From the NCBI GenBank assembly GCA_022072025.1, contig JAJVIP010000009.1, positions 62,001 to 126,000 of the forward strand: DNA of 64,000 nucleotides. The letters run 5' to 3'. The stretch's first letter is position 1. Each line of letters starts with the position of its first letter. Below the pieces are notes generated by a model. The model saw only the letters and a program-made list of their open reading frames with translations. It did no database searches and was not told the origin of the DNA. This DNA is from Elusimicrobiota bacterium (GTDB lineage Bacteria; Elusimicrobiota; Elusimicrobia; F11). Below, in pieces: positions 7,404 to 16,222 of the stretch. Position numbers and translations under genes: made by a program.

Positions 7404-9704
7404 ATGAAAAAAAATGTGTGCGTTGTCTGGGCGGGGGTCCTGGCATTATCGGTATCCCTGGTTGTGGGGGCGGAACCGTCGCCAGAGAAAAGTCCCGCCA
7501 CTGAGAAAAGCGAGGCGAGTGAAACACCCGCGGCGGCTGACCCCGATGGGGGGTGGCCTCGATTGGCGACATCAGAGGCGGGTTCCCAAATTCTCATGTA
7601 TCAGCCTCAGATAGAAAGTTGGGAAGATCAACGGACGATTCTGGCCTGGTCGGCCATAGAGGTGTTGATCAGTGGGCGAACCAAGTCAGAGATAGGGGTC
7701 CTAAAGCTGGAGGCGAAAACCTCGGTGGCAATGGAGGAGCGTCTCGTAAAGTTAGAAAATATCCACATTAAGCAAGTAAATTTCCCGACGTTGGATCAGA
7801 CCCGGACACGCGAAGTCACCACCACCGTGATGAACCGTTTTCCAAAAGAAGGTTTGGTCATTGCCTTGGACCGAATTTTGGCCGCTGTCGACAAGAGCGC
7901 CGTGCGCGCCAATGGAATTGCGATCAATCAAAAACCCCCTCCGATATTTTTCGCCAAACGTCCGGCGATTCTTGTCCAATTTGATGGAGAACCGATCGTG
8001 AGCCCGATCAAAGATAGCGCGCTCAAGTTCATCGTGAACACGAATTGGGACATTTTGTTTGATCCTGACCTAAATCTCTATTACCTACGCAATGAAAAAA
8101 CTTGGTTTTCTTCGGCGGACATTACAAAGGGCTGGGAACCGGTCAAGAAATTGCCAAAGTCGTTCGACACGCTGCCGAAAGATTCCAATTGGGATGAAAT
8201 CCGCGCCAGTATTCCTCCAAAAAGCATAAGCAAGAGCAGCGCTCCTCTTATTTACCTGAGCAAAGAACCGGCGGAACTCATTGTGACGACTGGCAAACCA
8301 AAAACAGAACCGGTCGCAAAAAAATCAAAACTCCTTTGGATCAAAAACACCGAATGTGACGTTTTCCAGATGAAAAAAGGTCCCTATTATCTTCTGGTCT
8401 CTGGTCGGTGGTTTCGCGCCGATAAGTTGGAAGGGCCTTGGACATTTTCAACGCCTGATCTACCCAAAGAATTTTTGAACATTCCACGGACCCATCCGCG
8501 GGCGCGTGTGCGTTCTTCCATTCCCGGGACAGACGAAGCGGCGGAGGCCGTTTTGCTTGCCAATCTTCCCCAGACCTTGCGAGTCGAGATCGACAACCTT
8601 CAATCTCCTGAGGTGAAATATCAAGGCGATCCGAAATTTGTGGAAATCAAAGGAACCAAAGTATCCTACGCGGCCAACACGGTCAATGACGTTTTGAAGG
8701 TGGGCGACATGTACTATTTGTGTTTTCAGGGGGCCTGGTTGCAATCTCGCCGTCCCGAAGGGCCATGGGAATTGGCGAAGTCGGTGCCTGACGAAATTTA
8801 CAAGATCCCCGCCGATTGTCCGCTTCACCATGTGACCTACGTCAAGGTGGAATCGTCTGACGCGGAATCGGTCACCTATGTTTGCAATTCCGGTTATTCA
8901 GGCGTCTCTGTCTCTTTTGGCGTTGCCATGTATGGAACCGGTTGGTATTACCCTCCCTACTATTATGGAGGTTATTATCCCACCTATTATCCCTACCACC
9001 ACAGTTATGGTTCCTACGCCATATACAATTCTCGCACGGGCGCGTATGGATATGGATCAACCGTGAGTGGACCCTATGGGGGGCTATCACATGCCGCCAC
9101 TTATAACCCCAACACCGGAACCTATGCCCGCGGCTCCGCCGCTTGGGGTCCTTCGGGAGGGAAAATGCAAGGCCATGCCTATAACCCCCGGACCGGAACC
9201 TCACTTGATACCCGCCAAGGAAGAAATGCCCAAGGAAGTTGGGGAACCACCAAGGTTCAACGCGGCGATAACTGGGCGCAACGCGGTCATATCAGTACGG
9301 ATCAAGGTTCGCTCAGTGGTGTGCGGACCAGTGAGGGATCGGGCGTTATTCGCGGCAAAGGAGAAGAAGGCAGTGGGTTCGTGGGAAAAAAGGGTGACGA
9401 TATCTATGCTGGAAAAGACGGAAATGTCTATCGGAAAACAGAGGACGGCTGGCAGCAGCACACGCAAGACGGTTGGAGCGATGTTGAGCGCGGGGAACCC
9501 AAGGCTTCCACTCGCGATAAGGGAAGTCAAACGCGCGATCAATTGACCCGAGACGCTGGCGCCCGCAGTCAGGGAAATCAGCGGGTACAAAATTCGAGTG
9601 CCAACCGTGGTTCCTACCAAAGCGGGAGTTATAACCGCGGAGGAAGCCGTGGTTCCGGAGGTGGAGGGCGATCTTATGGGGGGGGCGGAGGACGAAGAAG
9701 ATGA
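7404..9704 (+). CDS. Large secreted W/Y/G-rich protein (carbohydrate-binding family V/XII-like)
   Basis: 766 residues, signal peptide 1-22, then a Pro/Glu/Ala-rich linker to about residue 48. The N-terminal domain (MYQPQIESWEDQ and following) resembles proteins often labelled carbohydrate-binding family V/XII; that label is by resemblance only. Three related repeats begin near residues 226, 326 and 437 (YYLRNEKTWF...GWEP; YYLLVSGRWF...GPW; YYLCFQGAWL...GPWE). From about residue 505 the chain turns Tyr/Gly-rich (WYYPPYYYGGYY), with duplicated AYNPRTGT / TYNPNTGTYA units, and ends in a Gly/Arg/Ser-rich tail (NRGGSRGSGGGG, GGRRR). Its stop overlaps the next start (ATGA), indicating coupling. Probably a surface or periplasmic structural protein. 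Confidence 0.82.
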   Translation: MKKNVCVVWAGVLALSVSLVVGAEPSPEKSPATEKSEASETPAAADPDGGWPRLATSEAGSQILMYQPQIESWEDQRTILAWSAIEVLISGRTKSEIGVLKLEAKTSVAMEERLVKLENIHIKQVNFPTLDQTRTREVTTTVMNRFPKEGLVIALDRILAAVDKSAVRANGIAINQKPPPIFFAKRPAILVQFDGEPIVSPIKDSALKFIVNTNWDILFDPDLNLYYLRNEKTWFSSADITKGWEPVKKLPKSFDTLPKDSNWDEIRASIPPKSISKSSAPLIYLSKEPAELIVTTGKPKTEPVAKKSKLLWIKNTECDVFQMKKGPYYLLVSGRWFRADKLEGPWTFSTPDLPKEFLNIPRTHPRARVRSSIPGTDEAAEAVLLANLPQTLRVEIDNLQSPEVKYQGDPKFVEIKGTKVSYAANTVNDVLKVGDMYYLCFQGAWLQSRRPEGPWELAKSVPDEIYKIPADCPLHHVTYVKVESSDAESVTYVCNSGYSGVSVSFGVAMYGTGWYYPPYYYGGYYPTYYPYHHSYGSYAIYNSRTGAYGYGSTVSGPYGGLSHAATYNPNTGTYARGSAAWGPSGGKMQGHAYNPRTGTSLDTRQGRNAQGSWGTTKVQRGDNWAQRGHISTDQGSLSGVRTSEGSGVIRGKGEEGSGFVGKKGDDIYAGKDGNVYRKTEDGWQQHTQDGWSDVERGEPKASTRDKGSQTRDQLTRDAGARSQGNQRVQNSSANRGSYQSGSYNRGGSRGSGGGGRSYGGGGGRRR

Positions 9705-10297
9705 GGAGGTCTTTTATCAGCGCATTACTTCTCGGTTCTTTAATCACGCCGCCATGTGTACACGCCGGATATGGCAAGAGCAATCATGTGTTGGCGGGTT
9801 CCTTTGGGGCTGTGCTTGGGGCAAATGATCTCGACCAAGTGAAAGGAAGCGGCCCAGGAGGGGGAGTGTCTTATCGCTATTATGTCTCTGATATTTTTTC
9901 CTTTGGGGTCGACGTCGCGTTGGATTATTTCGGCGACCATTACTCAGAAGAGGATGAGACCGACATCGATACCCAAATGTTGTCCACCATGTTGCTTTGG
10001 CGTGTGGATTTCTGGCCGCGCAATGAGTTTGCGACCTATGCTTCTTTGGGGACGGGCAGTTTGTATGTGGAAAGAGAATTTCACGAGCCCACGGGCGACC
10101 GAACAGAAACAACCGGCCTGGCCGGATATTTTCTCGCCCTTGGGTTCGAAGGCCCGCTTTTTAAGCGGTGGATGTGGGGCGCCGAGCTTCGCGGCACCGA
10201 TCCGGTCGGCATTTCCGCGGATTCCCTCGGTCTTAAATTCACCTTGTCGAGGCGTTTTGGAAAAGAAATGGCGCCCTTGAACAAGGGTTTCGATTAA
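9701..10297 (+). CDS. Outer membrane beta-barrel protein
   Basis: 198 residues, start codon overlapping the preceding stop by 4 bases. Signal peptide 1-22 (MRRSFISALLLGSLITPPCVHA). Strand-like segments (GGGVSYRYYVSDIFSFGVDVALDYF, MLLWRVDFWPRNEFATYASLG, LALGFEGPLFKRWMWGAEL) fit an OmpW/OmpA-type barrel, but the end (FGKEMAPLNKGFD) lacks a terminal aromatic residue, so the last strand is probably LKFTLSRRF. It closes the envelope cluster. Function unknown. Confidence 0.75.
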   Translation: MRRSFISALLLGSLITPPCVHAGYGKSNHVLAGSFGAVLGANDLDQVKGSGPGGGVSYRYYVSDIFSFGVDVALDYFGDHYSEEDETDIDTQMLSTMLLWRVDFWPRNEFATYASLGTGSLYVEREFHEPTGDRTETTGLAGYFLALGFEGPLFKRWMWGAELRGTDPVGISADSLGLKFTLSRRFGKEMAPLNKGFD

Positions 10298-10388
10298 AAA
10301 TTCTTTTTTTGATGAGTATTTGGTACACCTGCCCATAAATTCAGCCCGGGTTTTATAAGTGTCCTCTTGAGCGGAGAATGAGAAGACA

Positions 10389-10535
10389 ATGAAAACAAAA
10401 AGTGTGAAAATTCGCCGGATGTGGAAAATTAAACCTGCGACGCGAATTGAAAAAGTGAACGTGAAATATAATCGAAGACGGGCGAAAAAGGAATTGAGGC
10501 GCCTCTTACGAGAAGAAAACAACGGCTCTCTTAAA
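10389..10535 (+). other. Basic 49-codon leader in frame with the sulfate-binding gene
   Basis: From ATG 10389 an open frame encodes a Lys/Arg-rich segment ([20 protein letters not shown], then [16 protein letters not shown]) that runs in frame and without a stop into the sulfate-binding protein. GAGAAG precedes the ATG. It could be a small independent protein whose stop was lost, or untranslated leader. A 49-residue basic extension before a Sec signal would be abnormal. Confidence 0.35.
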
Positions 10536-11546
10536 ATGAAGTTTCAGAAACTTGTGGTAACAATACTCGCGATCACGCTTTTCTCTGAGCCACCCCTGTT
10601 TGCCAAGAACATGACCCTCCTGAACGTCTCCTATGATCCTACGAGAGAGTTTTATCAGGAATTTAATAAAGAGTTTGCCGCGTACTGGAAACAGAAAACG
10701 GGTGATACGGTCACGATCAACCAATCCCATGGCGGAGCGGGGAAGCAAGCCCGCGCCGTGATTGATGGACTCGATGCCGATGTTGTGACGCTGGCATTGG
10801 CCTATGACATCGACGCACTCCATGAAAAAGCTGGCCTTATTCCTCAGAACTGGCAAACCCGGCTTCCGAACAACAGCGCACCTTACACCTCGACCATTGT
10901 GTTCCTCGTTCGAAAGGGAAATCCCAAGAACATTAAAGATTGGGATGACTTGGCCAAACCGGGAATCGCGGTGATAACCCCCAATCCCAAAACCTCCGGT
11001 GGCGCGCGCTGGAATTATTTGGCGGCTTGGGGATACGCGCTCAAGAAATGGGCCAACGACCCAGCCAAAGCCAAGGATTTCGTCACGAAGATTTATAAGA
11101 ACGTTCCTGTATTGGACTCTGGGGCCCGCGGATCTACCGTGACGTTCGCGGAGCGCGAGATTGGAGATGTGTTCATTTCCTGGGAAAATGAAGCGTTTCT
11201 CGCGGTGAACCAATTGGGAAAAGAAAAATTTGAAATTGTCGTTCCTTCCATCAGTATCCTGGCCGAACCGCCTGTCACGCTGGTCGACAAGAATACCAAT
11301 CGAAAAGGAACAACCGAGGTGGCCAAGGCCTATCTCGAATTTCTCTACAGCGAAAAAGGGCAAGATATTGCCGGGAAACATTATTACCGGCCTCGGTTGG
11401 AACCCGCCGTCTCCAAATACGCCAACACTTTTCCGAAAGTGACCTTGTTCACCATTGATGAGCTGTTTGGCGGCTGGCAGAAAGCTCAAAAAACCCACTT
11501 CATGGATGGGGGGCTTTTCGATCAAATCTACCAATTGGGCCAATAG
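10536..11546 (+). CDS. sbp: Periplasmic sulfate-binding protein
   Basis: 336 residues from ATG 10536, chosen because a standard Sec signal ([16 protein letters not shown], cleavage after FAK region) begins there. The sulfate ABC-receptor signature is clear: [51 protein letters not shown] and [11 protein letters not shown]. It would deliver sulfate (or thiosulfate) to a CysTWA permease, but no permease or ATPase genes are nearby; the next genes encode a VIT1-type transporter and, further on, YeeE/YedE proteins. The frame is open upstream to 10389 (see the basic leader). Confidence 0.93.
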   Translation: MKFQKLVVTILAITLFSEPPLFAKNMTLLNVSYDPTREFYQEFNKEFAAYWKQKTGDTVTINQSHGGAGKQARAVIDGLDADVVTLALAYDIDALHEKAGLIPQNWQTRLPNNSAPYTSTIVFLVRKGNPKNIKDWDDLAKPGIAVITPNPKTSGGARWNYLAAWGYALKKWANDPAKAKDFVTKIYKNVPVLDSGARGSTVTFAEREIGDVFISWENEAFLAVNQLGKEKFEIVVPSISILAEPPVTLVDKNTNRKGTTEVAKAYLEFLYSEKGQDIAGKHYYRPRLEPAVSKYANTFPKVTLFTIDELFGGWQKAQKTHFMDGGLFDQIYQLGQ

Positions 11547-11562
11547 AAGGTCGCTTCTTTAG

Positions 11563-12240
11563 ATGAAAATATTCATAAGAAATCGTATTCGGGACGGTAT
11601 TTTCGGTCTTCAGGATGGATTGATATCGACTTCTGGCGCGTTGCTCGGAATCGCTGTGGGTACCCAAAACTCGTCGGTGGCGGCTTTGTCAGGACTTGTT
11701 ATTGTGACGGTGGAATCCTTATCTATGGCAGCGGGTTCATATATTTCTTCGAAATCTCAAAGGGAATACCTGGAGCGCCTCCTTAAAGAAGAGAAAGAAG
11801 CCATCGAAAATGATCCGGAGGGCGAACGCCAGGAACTTCGGACAATGTACAGGGAACGGGGATTTACGGATCAAGAGATTGCGATGCTTGAAAATCGATT
11901 GTTCAGTGATAAGAATATTTTGCTTGAAGACATGGCTCACAAAGAATTGGGGATATGTCCCAGGTCAATGGAAGATCCGATTGGAAATGCCCTGATTATG
12001 GGGTTGGCCTACATCATTGGCGGGATGATTCCGGTGGGTCCCTATTTTTGGTGGCCGGTGCAGAAAGCCATTGTCCTGTCCATTTTCCTGACCGCCAGTG
12101 GACTCTTCGTGTTCGGAGGTGTGAAAGGAAAACTGGTTCATCAGGTGTGGTGGAAGAGTGGCCTCGAAATGATGGGGGTAGCTGGTATCGCCGGCATTGC
12201 AGGCTATGTCATTGGTTCCTTGGCAAAAAGATGGGTTTAA
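11563..12240 (+). CDS. VIT1/CCC1-family iron/manganese transporter
   Basis: 225 residues. The N-terminus RDGIFGLQDGLISTSGALLG is the hallmark first membrane helix of the VIT1/CCC1 family, followed by a second helix with VESLSMAAGSYISSKSQ. A charged cytoplasmic region (about 65-130: EREYLERLLKEE, MYRERGFTDQEI, ENRLF) matches the metal-binding helical domain of this family, and three more membrane segments complete the fold. Expected to move Fe2+ or Mn2+ out of the cytoplasm. It starts 16 bp after the sulfate-binding gene, possibly in one transcript. Confidence 0.88.
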   Translation: MKIFIRNRIRDGIFGLQDGLISTSGALLGIAVGTQNSSVAALSGLVIVTVESLSMAAGSYISSKSQREYLERLLKEEKEAIENDPEGERQELRTMYRERGFTDQEIAMLENRLFSDKNILLEDMAHKELGICPRSMEDPIGNALIMGLAYIIGGMIPVGPYFWWPVQKAIVLSIFLTASGLFVFGGVKGKLVHQVWWKSGLEMMGVAGIAGIAGYVIGSLAKRWV

Positions 12241-12314
12241 TACGATAACAAGGAGATTCATCTTCGATTAGATGGACATTTCGCCGAAGTTGATCGCTTT
12301 GATTTGCGGTTATT

Positions 12315-12716
12315 CTATTTGTTCAATTCCACCAAAGCCTTTTTGTTATCAGAACTTGAAAATACAATCAGACATTTTTCGGCGTCCTGAAGTGCGGTCG
12401 CGTATAAATGTTTAAGATCGATTCCAGCCTTCTCCAGGCGTTCTGTCATTTGCTTGAGCATCCCCGGTTTATGTTTGACTTCCACGAGCACCACATCTTC
12501 CTCCTTGGCGTCAAACTTCTGCGCTTGAAGGGCTTCTTTGGCTCTTAAATTGTCATCTGTGATGAGATGAACCATGGCCATGATGTCATAAACCCAGCAG
12601 CTGATCGCCAAAATGCCCACACCCTTCTCTGATACAGTTTTTGAAATGTACTTGAGTGCGCCCACCTGATTCGATGTTTTTACGACAATTTCTTTTCCTT
12701 GAGTTGCTTGAAACAT
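12315..12716 (-). CDS. Tandem ACT-domain protein
   Basis: 133 residues. The start at 12714-12716 is preferred because GGGAGGT lies directly upstream on the minus strand. Two ACT folds are seen: residues 1-65 (KEIVVKTSNQVGALKYISKTVSEKGVGI) and 70-133 (VLVEVKHKPGMLKQMTERLEKAGIDLKHLYATA). ACT domains bind small ligands, usually amino acids, and regulate enzymes; no enzyme is attached here. A TATGA-N6-TCATA box at 12770-12785 lies 54 bp upstream and is shared with the divergent 66-residue gene. Confidence 0.85.
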   Translation of the reverse strand: MFQATQGKEIVVKTSNQVGALKYISKTVSEKGVGILAISCWVYDIMAMVHLITDDNLRAKEALQAQKFDAKEEDVVLVEVKHKPGMLKQMTERLEKAGIDLKHLYATALQDAEKCLIVFSSSDNKKALVELNK

Positions 12717-12769
12717 AATCCACCTCCCATAAGACACAAATGAAACTATGAAATTTTTTGCCACCTCAT

Positions 12770-12785
12770 TATGACGGCCCTCATA
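12770..12785. promoter_or_regulatory. CRP/FNR-like box A, TATGA-CGGCCC-TCATA
   Basis: Perfect TATGA-N6-TCATA dyad. On the plus strand a TG-extended hexamer TATTTT (12807-12812) is centred exactly 32 bp from the dyad centre, as in class II activator promoters, and the gene at 12841 starts 56 bp past the box. The ACT gene lies divergently 54 bp away. Confidence 0.75.
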
Positions 12786-12840
12786 TTGGAAGGAGACGTT
12801 TTTTGTTATTTTTTAACGGTGAGAACGAGGAGGAATCCAT

Positions 12841-13041
12841 ATGCATCACGCGCGAAAAATTTACAAAACGGAATCCAAAAAACAGCATCGGCAAATAATG
12901 TGCCCCACGATTCCCAATGTGGGAATGAAGAAAATGAGGGATAAAAAAAGCTACGACGCGGAACATCCAAGGCACCTCGCGGATCTGCACCATCAAGACG
13001 AACATAATATTCCCGGCGGGCCTGTGAATAAGAATCTCTAA
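12841..13041 (+). CDS. Small His/Lys-rich protein, 66 residues
   Basis: A 66-residue hydrophilic protein with no membrane segment or signal peptide; rich in His (including HHARK, PRHLADLHHQDEH) and Lys. The evidence for coding is a strong ribosome site (GAGGAGGA, 7 bases from ATG) and a CRP/FNR-like box plus a -10-like hexamer at ideal spacing upstream. I recognise no family. The His-rich stretch could bind metal but that is speculation. It is followed by about 150 bp of apparently empty sequence before the convergent diguanylate cyclase gene. Confidence 0.65.
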   Translation: MHHARKIYKTESKKQHRQIMCPTIPNVGMKKMRDKKSYDAEHPRHLADLHHQDEHNIPGGPVNKNL

Positions 13042-13188
13042 AGAAGAGGGTCTTCGGGCCCCGTTGCAGGAAATGTGAGAGGAGAAGATCGTGGGTTTCG
13101 ACAGGGATGAGAGGGATTTATTTGTCCTGGTTTCCGTCAACAAATCGACAGGATTTCCCCACAGAAAAGCCAGAAGACCCAGAAAAGA

Positions 13189-14004
13189 TTAATTCCCCAC
13201 TTCCTGTAGTGTTCTAGTGGCTTTGTGGAGGATTGTCCGGTTTTTTCCACTACGTTTCGCTTCATATAAAGCGTCATCAGCGGCCTTAAGAAGGCCGCTT
13301 TTATCGTTAATGCCCGGGCCGGGATAACAAGCCACTCCAATACTCACAGTAACGTGGATTTCTGTTTCGCCCATTTTAAAAGGCCAGCATTGAACTGCTT
13401 GCCGAATTCGTTCGGCAATGGGGAAGGCGGTGTCGGCAGACGTGTGAGGCATCACCACCAAAAATTCTTCACCCCCAAGCCGTCCGACAATGTCAACTCT
13501 CCGGACGCACTGTCTAAAAATTTTAGCCAGTGTGACCAGGATGATATCTCCAGACGGGTGTCCGTATTTGTCGTTGATCGATTTAAAGTCATCTATATCG
13601 AACATGAGACACGTCAAAGGGGAATTGTAGCGTTTGGCGGATTCCGTCTCGATGGAGAGCTGTTCGTGAAGGTACCGGGCGTTATGGACATTTGTTAGGG
13701 CATCGGTAATGGCCAATTGGCTAACCTTGTTAAGCGTTTCCTTTGCTGAATTTGCTTGGTCAGAGACTCGGTCGCTGTGTCGTCCAAGAAAATATCCATA
13801 CAAAGTAAAGGCTGCGATGGTGCCCAAGGTCATATAAAGATAGGTGGCTCCAAATTGGTTGAATTCATGTCGGAGCCATTCCGGTTGATCAAAAAGCGCT
13901 CTTGAAAAAAGCCATCCAACGGGAGCCCCCAGGCCCAAAACGAAACCGAGAGAGGCATAAATCCATCTGTCATGTGTTCTATGTCGGTTATTCATCTTTG
14001 ACAT
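13189..14004 (-). CDS. Membrane diguanylate cyclase (GGDEF)
   Basis: 271 residues from ATG 14004, which follows GGAGGT by 10 bases; a GTG six codons earlier is less likely. Two N-terminal membrane helices (about 13-32 and 47-66) precede a GGDEF domain with the active-site GGEEF and, five residues earlier, RRVD, an intact RxxD inhibitory I-site. Synthesises c-di-GMP from two GTP with product feedback. There is no periplasmic sensor of any size between the helices. CRP/FNR-like box B lies 72 bp upstream, with a TAAAAT hexamer at exactly class II spacing, so activation by a Crp/Fnr regulator is likely. Confidence 0.93.
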   Translation of the reverse strand: MSKMNNRHRTHDRWIYASLGFVLGLGAPVGWLFSRALFDQPEWLRHEFNQFGATYLYMTLGTIAAFTLYGYFLGRHSDRVSDQANSAKETLNKVSQLAITDALTNVHNARYLHEQLSIETESAKRYNSPLTCLMFDIDDFKSINDKYGHPSGDIILVTLAKIFRQCVRRVDIVGRLGGEEFLVVMPHTSADTAFPIAERIRQAVQCWPFKMGETEIHVTVSIGVACYPGPGINDKSGLLKAADDALYEAKRSGKNRTILHKATRTLQEVGN

Positions 14005-14075
14005 ATATCTTTGGACCTCCACTTAAGTGTGGCATCCTACCTATGACCATTTTATGCGCTGGAAAGGAACCATTA

Positions 14076-14091
14076 TATGACCTTCCTCATA
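14076..14091. promoter_or_regulatory. CRP/FNR-like box B, TATGA-CCTTCC-TCATA
   Basis: Perfect dyad in the divergent region between the GGDEF gene (minus) and the AI-2E family gene (plus). On the minus strand TAAAAT (14049-14054) is centred 32 bp from the dyad centre and matches the -10 consensus in five of six bases; the plus-strand position has no comparable hexamer. Confidence 0.75.
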
Positions 14092-14168
14092 GTAATTGAA
14101 AACTTTTTATTTCAATGTTGTATTGTCCTTTCAATAGCCTGCGGCCCCGTGGAGGATTGATTCAAGAC

Positions 14169-15224
14169 ATGAAACCGGAAGCATTTCAGCGTAGTTTTCT
14201 GTTAATCCTTGTGACGATCATCAGCATTGTTTTCTTGTGGATGATCAGGTTTTTGTTGATTTCGTTGCTGCTTGCCGCTCTTTTCTCTAGCTTGGCGCGC
14301 CCTTTGTATCTGCGAATCCTCTCCGCCATACCTGGCAAAGAAAAAATCTGCTCCGGGCTGACGCTGTTGTTTCTCTTTTTGTTAATTGTTATTCCGCTTT
14401 TCGGTTTTATGGGAATTGTCGCGAATGAAGCCTTTCATGTGACTGAAAACGTGAGGCCCTGGATACAAGAGAAGTTGAGCAACAAAGAAGAATTTAACCG
14501 GAACTTGCAACGGCTACCTGGATCAGAATATTTGGCTTCCCACAGCGAGCAGATTATCAGCAAAGTTGGTGAGGCGGTCAGTAGTTTGGGGCATTTTATT
14601 ATTCAACGGGTCTCCTCATTCACCACGGGAACCATCGTCTTTTTCATCAATATCGCGGTTATGTTTTACGCGATGTTTTTCTTCTTTATTGATGGGCCGA
14701 CCATATTGGACAAGATTCTGTTTTATATGCCGCTCCAGAACCGCGATGAACAACGGCTGTTGAATGGATTCCGCTCGATGGCACGAGCCACCCTCAAGAG
14801 CCTGGTGATCATTGGAACTATTCAAGGCACCCTGGGAGGATTGGCCTTTTGGATGGTGGGTATTCCGAGCGCCCTTTTTTGGGGAACGGTGATGGCCGTT
14901 CTTTCCATGATTCCGAATATTGGGTCTGCGCTTGTGTGGGTTCCCGGCTGCCTGTTTCTCCTCCTGAATGGAAATACAACGGCAGGCTTATTCCTATTTA
15001 TATGGGGTGTGCTGGTGGTTGGAACCGCAGATAATTTTCTGAGGCCTCTTCTGGTCGGGAAGGATACCAAGGTGCCCGAACTTCTCATTTTGGTGAGCAC
15101 GCTGGGGGGGTTGACCATGTTGGGTCTTTCGGGATTTATTCTTGGACCGGTCCTGGCGCTTCTCTTTTTAACGATTTGGGATATCTATGGAGCCACCTTT
15201 AAAAACGTTTTGCCGAAAACATAA
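14169..15224 (+). CDS. AI-2E family transporter (TqsA/PerM-like)
   Basis: 351 residues from ATG 14169, with GTGGAGG 13 bases upstream. Eight or so hydrophobic segments arranged as two N-terminal helices, a helix at about 55-80, a soluble stretch (VRPWIQEKLSNKEEF...) and a C-terminal block containing GTIQGTLGGLAFWMVGIPSALFWG and PNIGSALVWVPGC, typical of the AI-2E/UPF0118 family. Members export autoinducer-2 or act as Na+/H+ antiporters, so the substrate here is open. The stop codon TAA coincides with the first bases of a palindromic element. Box B lies upstream, but its promoter appears to point the other way. Confidence 0.9.
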   Translation: MKPEAFQRSFLLILVTIISIVFLWMIRFLLISLLLAALFSSLARPLYLRILSAIPGKEKICSGLTLLFLFLLIVIPLFGFMGIVANEAFHVTENVRPWIQEKLSNKEEFNRNLQRLPGSEYLASHSEQIISKVGEAVSSLGHFIIQRVSSFTTGTIVFFINIAVMFYAMFFFFIDGPTILDKILFYMPLQNRDEQRLLNGFRSMARATLKSLVIIGTIQGTLGGLAFWMVGIPSALFWGTVMAVLSMIPNIGSALVWVPGCLFLLLNGNTTAGLFLFIWGVLVVGTADNFLRPLLVGKDTKVPELLILVSTLGGLTMLGLSGFILGPVLALLFLTIWDIYGATFKNVLPKT

Positions 15225-15304
15225 CCGGAATGATTCAGCGGAATCGGTCCTAAATGACTGCACAAGACCTTGCCGCCCCGGCGAGTGGCAGCCCGAGGGG
15301 CGGC
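15222..15304. repeat. Palindromic intergenic element, copy 2
   Basis: Starts TAACCGGAATGATTCAG, overlapping the AI-2E gene stop codon, and continues almost identical to copy 1 for 26 bases. Ends in a hairpin GCCGCCCC (15272-15279) / GGGGCGGC (15297-15304) that may terminate transcription. Confidence 0.65.
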
Positions 15305-15350
15305 TCTTGACTCCACCTCCTTGCGGAAAATTTATTAGAGTGCTTTTGCT

Positions 15351-15779
15351 ATGCCATATGAATATGTAAAGGCCTTGCTTGGTGGAATGCTCATTGGGCT
15401 TTCCGCCATCATCCTCCTCCTTGCGGATGGAAAAATCGCCGGGATCAGCGGCATGATTGGCGGTTTACTTCGGACTCGAATTCAACTCAATGGTTGGCGC
15501 CTTGCCTTCCTTGGGGGACTGGTCGCCGGAGGAATGTTGGTTCGTTGGGTGGGAGGGGCTGCCTTTTCGCCATTGAGTGGTCGGTCCATTGGGGCGATTA
15601 TCGCGGCGGGTCTGCTCGTGGGTTTTGGGACTCAAGTCGGATCGGGCTGCACAAGTGGTCATGGAGTTTGTGGCATAGGACGCTTTTCATTCCGTTCTTT
15701 GGTCGCGACGATAACTTTTATAGCCGCCGGTGCCGTTTCCGTTTACGTGGTTCATCATGTTTTGGGAGGCACGGTATGA
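15351..15779 (+). CDS. YeeE/YedE family protein, first half (PmpA-like)
   Basis: 142 residues with about four membrane helices and the conserved GSGCTSGHGVCG motif of YeeE/YedE (sulfur transport) proteins. In thiosulfate importers of this family the Cys residues pass the sulfur species through the membrane. Here the family is encoded by two half-size genes, and this is the N-terminal half. The last bases ATGA overlap the start of the second half, so the two are translated together and probably form one transporter. A sulfur role fits the nearby sulfate-binding gene. Confidence 0.87.
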   Translation: MPYEYVKALLGGMLIGLSAIILLLADGKIAGISGMIGGLLRTRIQLNGWRLAFLGGLVAGGMLVRWVGGAAFSPLSGRSIGAIIAAGLLVGFGTQVGSGCTSGHGVCGIGRFSFRSLVATITFIAAGAVSVYVVHHVLGGTV

Positions 15780-16222
15780 GATCTCTTGCCGCTTTCGGAT
15801 CAGGTTTGATGTTCTCTTTGGGACTTGTCCTCGCCGGCATGACGCAACCCGCCAACATTGTTGGATTTTTAGATTTCTTCGGAAATTGGAAACCGGCCCT
15901 GATATTCGTCATGGCGGGAGCCGTCGGGGTTTACGCGCTGCTTTACCGAATTGTTCTCAAACGACGTTCTCCATTGTTTGCCCCGTCCTTCGATGTGCCC
16001 GCTCGCGATCAGGTGGACGCGCCTCTTCTGGTTGGTTCTGCTGCGTTTGGAGTGGGGTGGGGGCTTGGAGGTTTTTGCCCGGGCCCCGCGTTGGTGGCTC
16101 TCGGTATGGGCGCGCTTCAGGCGGTCCTTTTTTTGGCGGCGTTGTTATTTGGGATCGTTCTCTATCATTTTTCCTCTCGAAATGGCCCTTCCGGCGGAGA
16201 AGACAACAATGCCTGTGGTTAA
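15776..16222 (+). CDS. YeeE/YedE family protein, second half (PmpB-like)
   Basis: 148 residues from the overlapping ATG 15776. It has an N-terminal helix with LGLVLAGMTQPANIVGFLDFFG, typical of the second half-protein, and a conserved Cys in GFCPGPALVALGMG. About four membrane helices. Completes the split YeeE/YedE transporter with the preceding gene. The C-terminus (NGPSGGEDNNACG) is short and hydrophilic. Confidence 0.87.
   Translation: MRSLAAFGSGLMFSLGLVLAGMTQPANIVGFLDFFGNWKPALIFVMAGAVGVYALLYRIVLKRRSPLFAPSFDVPARDQVDAPLLVGSAAFGVGWGLGGFCPGPALVALGMGALQAVLFLAALLFGIVLYHFSSRNGPSGGEDNNACG

Noticed and set aside
13091-13192. Short GTG-started frame of 33 codons with GAGAGGAGAAG upstream
   Set aside because: Very short, no family pattern, no promoter or conservation evidence; cannot be supported.
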